NCBI RefSeq assembly: GCF_008520305.1
Contig: NZ_ML703262.1
Span: forward strand, 1-64,000
DNA length: 64,000 nt
Origin: Mesorhizobium sp. SARCC-RB16n
GTDB taxonomy: Bacteria > Pseudomonadota > Alphaproteobacteria > Rhizobiales > Rhizobiaceae
Direction of reading: 5' to 3'
Below the pieces are notes generated by a model. The model saw only the letters and a list, made by a program, of their open reading frames with translations. It ran no database searches and was not told the origin of the DNA. The position numbers and the translations under genes are program-made. The first letter of the stretch is position 1, and each line of letters starts with the position of its first letter. Shown piece after piece: positions 56,613 through 64,000 of the stretch.

Positions 56613-57266
56613 ATGACAACGGTCGCATTTCGTCAACCCGTCGAACACAACATTCCAGACATGGTTGCGATGGAGACCGCAACTTGGGGGAGCCTTGGCG
56701 CCAGCGAAGAAACGATCCGGCGTCGGCTTTCAGTTGGACATACAATGATCCTGGCCATGGTTGGGAACCTTGTTGCCGGTGCTATCTGCTTCGTGGAGAC
56801 CAGCCAGGATCCTCACGATACGGAGAAGTTCCCGAAGACCTTCTCGGCCTATTCTTCGCTTGCCCGCACCGGACCGGCGCGGTCGCTCTACGTTTACAAC
56901 CTCGGTTTGCGGCCCGATTTTCGCGGCACCGACATGGCACGCCGTCTCTTGTCGCAACTGATAGGCTACGGCCATCGGGTTGGCGCCCGCTGGCTGGTCG
57001 GCGATGGACGCTGCCCGTCCTACGCCGGATCCCAAGACGATTTTCCCAACAAGGTTCGGCCGGATCTGGCGTTTCGCCAGACCATCGACGACTGGCATCG
57101 GACCGGCGTGATGCCTTCGGTCACGTCGATAACAAGGGATCCGCTATTGCGATTCTACAGGCGTGTTCTGCAATGCGAATTCCTGCATCTGGCGCCCAGT
57201 TTTCTACCGCAGGACATAAGTTCCGGCGGGTTTCGCGTCATCTTTGCCGTTGATCTCGCCCGATGA
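56613..57266 (+). CDS. GNAT-family acyltransferase, function unknown
   Basis: This is a 217-residue protein. The acetyl-CoA-binding motif A is NLGLRPDFRGTDMARRLLSQ at about 97-116, preceded by beta strands with ILAMVGNLVAGAICFVE. The stretch after motif A (DGRCPSYAGSQ, then a helical insert and RDPLLRFYRRVLQCEFLHL) is longer than in small GNATs, leaving room for a larger acceptor or acyl chain. Its stop overlaps the P450 start (ATGA), so the two are translationally coupled. Substrate unknown. Confidence 0.75.
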   Translation: MTTVAFRQPVEHNIPDMVAMETATWGSLGASEETIRRRLSVGHTMILAMVGNLVAGAICFVETSQDPHDTEKFPKTFSAYSSLARTGPARSLYVYNLGLRPDFRGTDMARRLLSQLIGYGHRVGARWLVGDGRCPSYAGSQDDFPNKVRPDLAFRQTIDDWHRTGVMPSVTSITRDPLLRFYRRVLQCEFLHLAPSFLPQDISSGGFRVIFAVDLAR

Positions 57267-58489
57267 CGGTCCAGACCGATCTTTTCGACCCTTTCGCCCT
57301 TGGCAGCGATCCCTTTCCGGAATTCGCTCACCGTCGGAAAGAGGGAGGGGGCAGTTGGGGCAAGCCTCCTTATCCGGAGGTCGGCGTCGCCTTCTACGTG
57401 TTCAGCCACGCACTCGTATCGGAAGCCTTGAAGCACCCGTTGTTGTTGCAGGCACCGCCCGGCACCTACCAAGAAGTCAGGCAGAAGATCAGCGCCAGTC
57501 CGGCATTGGATCTGTTGACCCATTCCATGCTTCTGTCCGACCCGCCGCAACACATGCGCCTGCGCCGCCCACTTGCTGGTTCCCTGACGTTTTCAGCGGG
57601 CAGAGGACTGTTCGACGGACTTATGGCAAAAGCAACGGAACTGACGTTGGCGGCTTCACGAAAGCCAAGGTTCGACGCTATTCGTGACATAGGTCTGCCG
57701 CTGTCGTTTTCAGGCCTTGAGCAACTCCTTGGCATGGATATCGATGATCCCTGGCGGATCGGAAGCGACGCCCAGCGTATGGCGAAGGCCTTGGAGATAC
57801 GGGCTGGTGGTATCGACAACGATGCCAATGAGGCCTGCCGCCGGCTGGAGGCATGGGTATCGCAAGCGATAGAACAGGGTTGCGTCCGCCCAAACGGCAT
57901 TTCGGCTCAGATGCTCGCCGAGGTCGAGGCCGGTCGCTGGCAGAGAGACGACGCCATAGCAAACATCGTTTTTCTGCTCTTTGCCGGGCAGGCGACGGTG
58001 GTCGACACGTTTGGCAACGCGCTGGTAGCGCTTGCAAGCTCGCCGGAGCAGCTGTCGTTGCTCGAAGACGGGAATGTCGACTGGTCATCTGCAACAGAAG
58101 AACTGCTCCGTTTTTGTGCGCCGGTGCACTATGCCGGAGCCCGTATTGCCTCGGGAGATCTGCGGATCGGCGGCGCGACCATACGAGCCGGACAGGCAGT
58201 CGTGCCTGTTTTGGCGAGCGCCAACCGCGATGTTTCGGTCTTTCCGGGTGGCGACCGCCTGGATCTGCGCTCCGGTGTTTCGTCGGCTCTTGCTTTCGGC
58301 ACCGGGCTTCATGCCTGTCTTGGTCAGCATGTTGCACGGGTAGAACTGGCAGTGCTGCTGGAAGCCCTTTTTACGCAGGCAAAAGGCTGGCGCCTGGATA
58401 TCCCCAAGGTCGCCAGGCGGCACTCGGTGCTCTTTTACGGTTTGGAAACAGCACCAATGATCCTGTCCGTGGACCGGCCATCAGCTTGA
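57263..58489 (+). CDS. Cytochrome P450
   Basis: This 408-residue soluble bacterial P450 has no membrane anchor. The I-helix oxygen-activation motif is FAGQATVVDTFGNAL (AGxxT), the K-helix ExxR is EELLRF, and the haem-binding loop is FGTGLHACLGQHVARVE with the Cys ligand. All are intact and the length is typical. No ferredoxin or reductase gene lies beside it, so it must use partners encoded elsewhere. Coupled to the GNAT gene; probably oxidises the product of that enzyme or of the ATP-grasp protein (inference). Confidence 0.93.
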   Translation: MTVQTDLFDPFALGSDPFPEFAHRRKEGGGSWGKPPYPEVGVAFYVFSHALVSEALKHPLLLQAPPGTYQEVRQKISASPALDLLTHSMLLSDPPQHMRLRRPLAGSLTFSAGRGLFDGLMAKATELTLAASRKPRFDAIRDIGLPLSFSGLEQLLGMDIDDPWRIGSDAQRMAKALEIRAGGIDNDANEACRRLEAWVSQAIEQGCVRPNGISAQMLAEVEAGRWQRDDAIANIVFLLFAGQATVVDTFGNALVALASSPEQLSLLEDGNVDWSSATEELLRFCAPVHYAGARIASGDLRIGGATIRAGQAVVPVLASANRDVSVFPGGDRLDLRSGVSSALAFGTGLHACLGQHVARVELAVLLEALFTQAKGWRLDIPKVARRHSVLFYGLETAPMILSVDRPSA

Positions 58490-58589
58490 GCGGCGCCCGT
58501 TCGTGCGCTTGTATCACGAGGAATTGTTGGCCCGCCGCAAGAGTTCATGCCTTAGCGACTGATTGAAGCAGGTTATAAATGTCGACTGA

Positions 58590-58738
58590 CGCGGCCCGCA
58601 TCAGCCGGGAAAGTTCGGCCTCGTCCTTGCCGCTCACAAGAGTTCACTCCCCGATCTTCGCGCCTCGGCACTGATTTGTTAAGTGGCCGGCGAAATAATG
58701 TCCAAGCCAATCTACGGGCAAATCACGAAAGTTTGCGG
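58590..58738. repeat. Direct repeat copy 2 (149 bp) with truncated sigma-factor start
   Basis: The second copy of 55318-55466 contains codons 1-16 of the sigma gene (minus strand, 58590-58637) and then breaks off, so it is a 5' remnant. Its promoter -35 is altered from GTAAC to TTAAC. The flanking 58490-58589 and 58739-58866 show no gene. Confidence 0.95.
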
Positions 58739-58866
58739 AATGGCCCGCGAAATTCCCTGACGGGTTTTCTGGTTCCGAGCCCGGACATGAGGAACAGCGC
58801 GGACCAAGCATTCATTGACGTAAGGTAAGCCCTTCTGTAGCGTCAAATGATCGGAGGGACGCCGAA

Positions 58867-59004
58867 ATGGATTTCGTTGAACGCATTTTTGGATTTTCTC
58901 CCGACAATGGCTCGGGAACTTTCGAGGGCAGCCTTGTCAGTGCAGCCATAGTCCTTGTCGCTTTCGTCTACTTCTACAGAAGACAGAGATCACTGAAGAA
59001 ATAG
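58867..59004 (+). CDS. Small single-pass membrane protein, 45 residues
   Basis: A 45-codon frame begins with ATG preceded by GGAGGG at about 8 bases. The N-terminus MDFVERIFGFSPDNGSGTFE is amphipathic, one TM helix follows (LVSAAIVLVAFVYFY), and the C-terminus is basic (RRQRSLKK). The strong ribosome site and the codon use support a real gene. I vaguely recall short Rhizobiales proteins with a similar beginning, but know no function. Confidence 0.65.
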   Translation: MDFVERIFGFSPDNGSGTFEGSLVSAAIVLVAFVYFYRRQRSLKK

Positions 59005-59079
59005 CCTCTGGAAAATCGGCGGGGACACGTCCGCCAGGAAAACATTACCGTTGCGTCCTCTCAGCGTGGGAAACACGAC

Positions 59080-60129
59080 ATGGCAGGATCTCTGGTCAAC
59101 CACGTCAGAACCGCGGCCCTGCTGTTGTTCGCCTCCGAATTCTGGAAGCGTCTTGCCGCCGGGCTGAAGGTACTATTTGCAACGATTTGCATGCTGCTGT
59201 GCCGGCTGGCCAAGCGCCGGCGGCTGCCAAGCCCGGCGCAGAACGATTGCTGTATTCAACTGCCGCCCGACATCTACAAGCGCGCCGATCCTCTTCTCTA
59301 CGCCCAGTACTATCTGATGGCGCAGGGACTCGCGGTCACCTGGGACAATCCCGACATCGACATTTTCGACGGCGCCGCACCAGTCACCGGTGCGCTCCAG
59401 CCAGCACATACCTATCGCGTGCGTGTGCGCGTCTGGAACGGGTCCTATGATGCCCCGGCCGTCGGCGTCGGGGTGGCGCTGTCCTACCTGTCCTTCGGCG
59501 CACAGACCGTTTCCCGTCCGATCGCCAACACCGCCGTCAATCTCGGGGCCAAGGGTACGATCGATTGCCCTGCCTATGCCGAGTTCAGTTGGACCACGCC
59601 CGCCACCGGCGGCCACTACTGCCTCCAGGCACAGCTTTCCTGGGGCGATGACGCCAACCCCAGCAACAACCTTGGCCAGAAGAACGTCAACATTGCCGAG
59701 ATGCGCTCACCGGCAAGGTTCGTCTTCAGCGTCCGCAACGAGGCCTCGGTCGTCCGGCGTTTCCAGATCGAGGCGGACTGCTACGGCCTGCCGAAGCTGC
59801 GGCCATGTGCCCCGCTACGCGGCCAAGGTCGAGACGAGCGCACGGACAACCCGCAGCCGCGGCTGGCCGAGAGCAAGGCGCGCTGGGCCAGGGCCCTCGA
59901 GGAACAGGCCTATGGCCGGTTTCCCGTCCCGGACGATTGGTCGGTCAGGATCGTTCCAAGAACGCTTTCACTCCAGCCACGCCAGATCACCGAGATCACC
60001 GTCGAGATCGAACCGAGGGACGCCGCCTTCCGCGGCTCGAAGACCTTCAACGTCCATGTCTTCACGATCGGCGAAAGCGGATCACGCACCATGACCGGCG
60101 GTGTGACGCTCACCGCCACGAAAGGCTGA
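59080..60129 (+). CDS. Unrecognised membrane-anchored protein with CARDB-like beta domain
   Basis: This is a 349-residue protein. A hydrophobic N-terminal region (about 10-42, interrupted by Lys/Arg) is followed by RRRLPSPAQNDCC. A domain at about 85-200 resembles CARDB/adhesion beta-sandwiches: HTYRVRVRVWNGSYDAPAVG, then GGHYCLQAQLSWGDDANPSN. A second beta-rich part (280-349, LSLQPRQITEITVEIEPRDA) looks like another Ig-like fold. It is followed 10 bp later by the glycine-zipper protein, so they are probably one operon. No function recognised. Confidence 0.65.
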   Translation: MAGSLVNHVRTAALLLFASEFWKRLAAGLKVLFATICMLLCRLAKRRRLPSPAQNDCCIQLPPDIYKRADPLLYAQYYLMAQGLAVTWDNPDIDIFDGAAPVTGALQPAHTYRVRVRVWNGSYDAPAVGVGVALSYLSFGAQTVSRPIANTAVNLGAKGTIDCPAYAEFSWTTPATGGHYCLQAQLSWGDDANPSNNLGQKNVNIAEMRSPARFVFSVRNEASVVRRFQIEADCYGLPKLRPCAPLRGQGRDERTDNPQPRLAESKARWARALEEQAYGRFPVPDDWSVRIVPRTLSLQPRQITEITVEIEPRDAAFRGSKTFNVHVFTIGESGSRTMTGGVTLTATKG

Positions 60130-60139
60130 GGGCGCTCCG

Positions 60140-61492
60140 ATGGCCTACAAGCACTATACGAGCTGCTTTCTCTATCCGGCCGGTGGCAAGCCCTACAATG
60201 AGGACGACCGGCTGGCTTTCCTCGCCGGCCAGGCGCTGCAGATCATCGTCATCACCGGGCTGGCAGCCGTTTTCGGCTTGCTGCTGGGCCCGGTCGGTGC
60301 AGCACTTGCCGCGGCAATCGCATTTCTGGCGTCCGCCACCGCGACGATCGACAAGGCCGCCGGGGAATGGCTCAACCATCGCCTGGTCTGCCTCGACAAG
60401 GACAATCCGAAATGCGCCGTCGGCATCGTCTCCTACAATCCGTTCCGCAGCGATCTCGGTGCCTTCGACAACGACCAGTATTTCGACGTCATACTGATGC
60501 CGCATCCGACGACTGAAATCCTCAACGCCGAGACCAACGAGGCGGCTTTGGCGGCCGCCAATCGCTACAATGCCGACGGCACCGTCGTCGCCGAATACGC
60601 CGCCAACATCGCGGCCCATCCGGCGAACGACATTCTCAACGACGGCTTTCAGGGCCATGAGTTGCTGTTGCCGCGCGATGACCTGAAGACGGACCTGGGC
60701 TACGCAACCGCCGACGATCATGCCCGCTGGGGCCTGCACTGCGAGGCCGAGGGCGACTTCTGGATCAAGATGCGGCAATGGGCGCCGGCCATCGTCATCT
60801 TGCTGACGGCGGCCCTGGTCGTCACGGCGGCCGCGGCGGCCGCCGGCGCCAGTATCGGGGCGGCTGTCGGCTGCGCCATAGGTTCGTTCTTCCTGGGCGC
60901 GCTGGGCTGCGCCATCGGCTCGTTCCTGGGAGGATTGCTCGGAGCGGCTATTGGCGGCGCCATCGGCGGAGCGGCGTCCTACTTCGGCGGAGTCAAGCCG
61001 GTACTACAAGGGTTGTTCAACTGGAACCCCGGCAATGTCGAGGACGCCAATGTCGGCGACAAGGCGCTCGGCCCCATCAGGATGGGCGATCATGTGGCAG
61101 TCCTCGGCGAACATGTCTATGACGGCTATCACAAGGGCTGGCACGAGTTTCATCCGCTGATGGCGGTGGTCAAATTCGATGCAGCCGCCGGTGTCGACGC
61201 AAAACACTATCTTCTGTGGAGTCCGGACTTTTCCGACACGGGCACGATCCCGCCCAAACCGCCGGGCGAGGCCACCGACCTCACCGCGCAGGATATGCGT
61301 GACGGGCTCGGCAGCGCCGCGTTCAGGACACGCTGCGAAAATCTGCGCAGAACCTGGTGCGCCATGCTGAACGAAGCATTCGATCCGGAGACCAAACGAA
61401 CACAACAGGGGCTGGATCAGCGCTGGACCATTCATCCGATGATCGATGGTTGCATCCCGCAGGAGCAGCCACCAGCACCGCATATCGGGTGA
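60140..61492 (+). CDS. Unrecognised protein with glycine-zipper membrane repeats
   Basis: This is a 450-residue protein. A first hydrophobic stretch lies at about 31-70 (ALQIIVITGLAAVFGLLLGP). A soluble segment (75-210) follows, then a long hydrophobic region at about 212-285. That region contains three consecutive 12-residue units beginning at residue 244: GCAIGSFFLGAL, GCAIGSFLGGLL and GAAIGGAIGGAA. Such GxxxG zippers pack helices in membranes and occur in pore-forming or channel-like proteins. The C-terminal 160 residues are soluble with several Cys and Trp. No family recognised. Confidence 0.65.
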   Translation: MAYKHYTSCFLYPAGGKPYNEDDRLAFLAGQALQIIVITGLAAVFGLLLGPVGAALAAAIAFLASATATIDKAAGEWLNHRLVCLDKDNPKCAVGIVSYNPFRSDLGAFDNDQYFDVILMPHPTTEILNAETNEAALAAANRYNADGTVVAEYAANIAAHPANDILNDGFQGHELLLPRDDLKTDLGYATADDHARWGLHCEAEGDFWIKMRQWAPAIVILLTAALVVTAAAAAAGASIGAAVGCAIGSFFLGALGCAIGSFLGGLLGAAIGGAIGGAASYFGGVKPVLQGLFNWNPGNVEDANVGDKALGPIRMGDHVAVLGEHVYDGYHKGWHEFHPLMAVVKFDAAAGVDAKHYLLWSPDFSDTGTIPPKPPGEATDLTAQDMRDGLGSAAFRTRCENLRRTWCAMLNEAFDPETKRTQQGLDQRWTIHPMIDGCIPQEQPPAPHIG

Positions 61493-61545
61493 TGCCATCG
61501 GCAACGGACATGCGAAACCGTGATCATGCCGATTGCCTTTCAATC

Positions 61546-61573
61546 TTGACTAACCCATTCATGAATTGCTACT
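61546..61573 (+). promoter_or_regulatory. Candidate promoter of the iron-transport operon
   Basis: TTGACT (61546-61551) and GCTACT (61568-61573) are 16 bases apart. The spacer contains the perfect palindrome ATTCATGAAT (61557-61566), well placed for a repressor. Whether an iron regulator binds there is unknown. Confidence 0.4.
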
Positions 61574-61612
61574 CGGACGCACCCGCAGTGCGGGCAACCC
61601 GAGGAGTACCTG

Positions 61613-62620
61613 ATGAAATCCCCCTTTCTTGCCCTGGCCAGCGTAGCGGCGCTCGCAATCAGTCTGGCCGCCGGTCCGGCGACGGCCGAGGATGCCGGCA
61701 TCATCGTCTATAACGCCCAGCATGAAAGCCTGGCCAAGGAATGGGCCGAAGGGTTCACCAGGGACACCGGCATCAAGGTCACCTTGCGCAATGGTGGCGA
61801 CAGCGACTTCTCCAACCAGATCGTCGCCGAAGGCGCCTCCTCACCCGCCGACGTGTTTCTGACGGAAAATTCGCCGGCCATGGTGCTGGTCGAGAATGCC
61901 GGCCTGTTCGCGCCGGTCGACGCAGACACGCTGGCGCAGGTCCCGCGGGATTATCAGGCAGCCAGCGCCAAATGGGTGGGCGTGGCCGCGCGCAGCACCG
62001 TTTTTGCCTACAACACGACCAAGCTCAAGGCCGACCAGTTGCCCAAGTCGATGCTTGATCTCGCCGACCCCAGCTGGAAGGGCCGCTGGGCGGCTTCGCC
62101 TTCCGGCGCCGATTTCCAGGCCATCGTCAGCGCGCTGCTGCAGCTCAAGGGCGAGGCCGCCACGGCCGATTGGCTGAAGGCAATGAAGGAGAACTTCACC
62201 GCCTACAAGGGCAACAGCACGGTGATGAAGGCGGTCAATGCCGGCGAGATCGAAGGCGGCTTGATCTACCACTATTACTACTTTGGCGATCAGGCCAAGA
62301 CCGGCGAAAACTCCAAGAACGTTGCTCTGCACTATTTCAAGAACCAAGACCCGGGCGCTTTCGTATCGGTCTCCGGTGGCGGCGTGCTGGCCTCGAGCAA
62401 GCATCCCAAGGAAGCTCAGGCCTTCCTGAAGTGGGTGACCGGCAAGGGCGGCCAGGAAATCTTGAAGAACGGAACCTCCTTCGAATACGCGGTCGGCAAG
62501 GGCGCGGACTCCAATCCGAAGCTGGTGCCGCTGGCCGACCTGCAGGCGCCGAAGGTTGACGCCACGACGCTGAACTCCAAGAAGGTCACCGACCTGATGA
62601 CGGCAGCCGGCTTGCTTTAG
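61613..62620 (+). CDS. Iron(III) ABC transporter periplasmic binding protein (FbpA/AfuA type)
   Basis: This 335-residue exported protein has a signal peptide (LALASVAALAISLAAGPATA) ending near residue 25. The mature part starts GIIVYNAQHESLAKEWAEGF, the typical opening of FbpA-like proteins. IYHYYYFGDQAKTGENSKNV carries the tandem tyrosines that bind ferric iron. GAFVSVSGGGVLASSKHPKE closes the family pattern. GAGGAG precedes the ATG. Its permease gene follows the terminator. Confidence 0.92.
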   Translation: MKSPFLALASVAALAISLAAGPATAEDAGIIVYNAQHESLAKEWAEGFTRDTGIKVTLRNGGDSDFSNQIVAEGASSPADVFLTENSPAMVLVENAGLFAPVDADTLAQVPRDYQAASAKWVGVAARSTVFAYNTTKLKADQLPKSMLDLADPSWKGRWAASPSGADFQAIVSALLQLKGEAATADWLKAMKENFTAYKGNSTVMKAVNAGEIEGGLIYHYYYFGDQAKTGENSKNVALHYFKNQDPGAFVSVSGGGVLASSKHPKEAQAFLKWVTGKGGQEILKNGTSFEYAVGKGADSNPKLVPLADLQAPKVDATTLNSKKVTDLMTAAGLL

Positions 62621-62654
62621 TTGCCGTTCGTCCTAATAAGAGCGTCAGACCGTG

Positions 62655-62692
62655 CTCCCGCGGACTCCTTTCCGCGGGAGCGTTTTGTTTTT
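62655..62692 (+). terminator. Rho-independent terminator/attenuator between binding protein and permease
   Basis: CTCCCGCGG and CCGCGGGAG form a 9-bp stem with an 8-nt loop followed by CGTTTTGTTTTT. It would make the binding-protein mRNA more abundant than the permease mRNA, as is common for ABC operons. Confidence 0.85.
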
Positions 62693-62791
62693 CGAGATTG
62701 CATTCGTCTATGACGACACGCTGTTTATCCGACCGCGACCGTGGTCCTTCAATTGCCGCCACCGGGCGGCAATTGCGCGGCGTGTGAGCTG

Positions 62792-64000
62792 ATGCAGTCC
62801 GCGGTCGATCTCGCACGCTCGGGCCTGCCGCCCAGGATGCGCCGGCGGGCGCAGCGGCGAGCGGCGCCCTGGCTTGTCGCCGCCGCCATATTTGTCTCCC
62901 TGCTGGCGCTGCTGCCGCTCGCTTTCATAATATGGATCGCGGTGCAGACCGGCTGGGAGACCGTCTCGGCACTGGTCTTCCGGCCACGGGTCGGCGAACT
63001 GGTGGTCAACACCGGCCTGCTGGTGCTGCTTGCCGTGCCGATCGCCATCACCTTGTCGGTGACGTTGGCCTGGCTGACCGAACGCAGCAACCTGCCCGGT
63101 GCCCGGCTCTGGTCCTGGCTCTGCGTGGCGCCGCTCGCCATCCCCGCTTTCGTGCACTCCTATGCCTGGATCACCATGGTGCCCGGGCTGCACGGCCTAT
63201 GGGCCGGCGTGCTGGTCTCCGTGATCGCCTATTTCCCCTTCCTCTATCTGCCGGTGTCGGCGGCGCTGCGCCGCCTCGATCCTGCCCTGGAAGACGCGGC
63301 GGCGGCACTTGGCCTCGGACCCTGGCGCGTGTTCTGGCGTGTCGTGTTGCCGCAGCTCAGGCTCGCCATCTGCGGGGGGTCGCTGCTCGTCGGCCTGCAT
63401 TTGCTGGCTGAATATGGCCTCTACGTCTTCATCCGCTTCGACACCTTCACCACAGCGATCGTCGACCAGTTCCAGTCGACCTTCAACGGTCCGGCCGCCA
63501 ACATGCTGGCCGGCGTGCTGGTGACCTGCTGCTTCGTGCTGCTCGGCCTCGAAGTGCTGGTGCGCGGCGAGGAGCGTTATGCCCGTGTCGGCTCGGGCGC
63601 CGCGCGGTATCAGCAGCGGATGAACCTCAGCCGCGCCACCCTGCCCAGCTTGCTGCTGCTCGTCGTCACCACATTGCTGGCGCTTGGCGTTCCGTTCGTG
63701 ACCATCGGCCGCTGGCTCATCGCGGGCGGCGCCGATGTCTGGCGTCTCGACGAAATCGGCCTGGCCCTCGGCCAGACACTGTTCCTGTCGCTCGCCGGGG
63801 CGCTGCTTGCCACTGTCGCGGCGATGCCGATGGCTTGGATCTCGATCCGCGCGCCGGGACCGTTGCAGCGCCTTCTGGAGGGATGCAATTACATTGTCGG
63901 CTCGCTGCCGGGCGTGGTCATTGCGCTGGCGCTGGTCACCATTACGGTGCGCATCGCAATGCCGCTCTACCAAACCCTGTTCACCATCCTGGTCGCCTAC
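62792..64000 (+). CDS. Iron(III) ABC transporter permease (FbpB type), cut by the window end
   Basis: The open frame runs from ATG 62792 to the window edge (403 codons, no stop). A basic N-terminus ([13 protein letters not shown]) leads into the first TM helix. At least eight more hydrophobic segments follow. The first EAA-type loop is [20 protein letters not shown] near residue 168. A second permease half begins after about residue 280, as in fused FbpB/SfuB proteins with two BPD_transp_1 domains. A GTG at 62741 in the same frame is a possible earlier start. The ATPase gene should lie to the right. Confidence 0.9.
   Translation, partial: MQSAVDLARSGLPPRMRRRAQRRAAPWLVAAAIFVSLLALLPLAFIIWIAVQTGWETVSALVFRPRVGELVVNTGLLVLLAVPIAITLSVTLAWLTERSNLPGARLWSWLCVAPLAIPAFVHSYAWITMVPGLHGLWAGVLVSVIAYFPFLYLPVSAALRRLDPALEDAAAALGLGPWRVFWRVVLPQLRLAICGGSLLVGLHLLAEYGLYVFIRFDTFTTAIVDQFQSTFNGPAANMLAGVLVTCCFVLLGLEVLVRGEERYARVGSGAARYQQRMNLSRATLPSLLLLVVTTLLALGVPFVTIGRWLIAGGADVWRLDEIGLALGQTLFLSLAGALLATVAAMPMAWISIRAPGPLQRLLEGCNYIVGSLPGVVIALALVTITVRIAMPLYQTLFTILVAY

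Noticed and set aside
56613-57266. Acyl-homoserine-lactone synthase or FeeM-like long-chain acyl amino acid synthase
   Set aside because: The acetyl-CoA motif is ordinary GNAT and the conserved Arg/Asp/Glu pattern of LuxI was not seen; no LuxR gene is adjacent. Kept as a GNAT of unknown acyl donor.
55318-58738. Composite transposon or phage-type integration
   Set aside because: No transposase or integrase gene, no terminal inverted repeats, and the direct repeats are host gene sequence rather than short target duplications or a tRNA end.
62710-62791. ATG at 62710 as permease start
   Set aside because: It is in a different frame from the permease; only ATG 62792 or GTG 62741 lead into the transporter sequence.

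Overview
The window is a chromosomal segment of a high-GC alphaproteobacterium, most likely a Mesorhizobium-like member of the Rhizobiales. The evidence is gene content and order: ubiG / lysC-ptsP-prfA-prmC-DUF4167-clpB; DUF1178-nitrilase-grxC-comF next to a methyltransferase; mutT-GNAT-argJ-ppiC-secA; cobalamin adenosyltransferase-rhomboid-etfB-etfA-hbd. Rhizobial-type palindromic intergenic repeats are also present. Assignment to genus is inference from memory of these gene orders; no database search was possible.

Layout. 0-6.7 kb: cell-wall enzymes (M23 endopeptidase, L,D-transpeptidase), an MFS exporter, a TMEM175-type channel and a YjbR protein. 6.8-16.5 kb: a mostly minus-strand housekeeping block (clpB with a visible heat-shock promoter, DUF4167, prmC, prfA, ptsP, lysC). 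16.7-22.6 kb: hybrid histidine kinase, ubiG, a divergent DMT exporter/MarR pair, DUF1178, nitrilase-family amidase, glutaredoxin. 22.6-29.4 kb: comF, methyltransferase, Flp pilin, Nudix, GNAT, argJ, TetR, parvulin. 29.7-32.4 kb: secA. Directly after secA, a complete IS481-family element (32469-33795, 4-bp target duplication) sits inside a long palindromic RIME-like repeat.

34.0-40.3 kb is a surface-polysaccharide region: flippase and GNAT, then a cassette for a 3-amino-3,6-dideoxysugar (aminotransferase, GT2, fused acetyltransferase-ketoisomerase, GtrA). The cassette is closed on the right by a decayed copy of the GNAT gene's 3' end. After tRNA-Leu(CAA), 40.8-52.0 kb holds ordinary genes: a YqaA-type membrane protein, dsbB, HNH nuclease, alkA, gluQ, EamA, yihY, SDR, a twin-TM protein, cobalamin adenosyltransferase, rhomboid, ETF and 3-hydroxybutyryl-CoA dehydrogenase.

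52.0-61.5 kb is the most unusual part. It contains a PAS-GGDEF protein and an ECF sigma factor with its NrsF-type anti-sigma, which has a recognisable autoregulatory promoter. Next comes a three-gene cassette (ATP-grasp-like protein, GNAT, cytochrome P450) enclosed by 149-bp direct repeats that carry the sigma factor's promoter and first codons. It is followed by a small membrane-protein ORF and two unrecognised membrane-associated proteins, one with a threefold 12-residue glycine-zipper repeat. The window ends in an iron(III) ABC transporter (binding protein plus truncated permease).

The best candidates for something undescribed are the direct-repeat-bounded ATP-grasp/GNAT/P450 cassette and the neighbouring 58.9-61.5 kb membrane module. 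Both are bounded from sequence evidence, but their functions are inference only.
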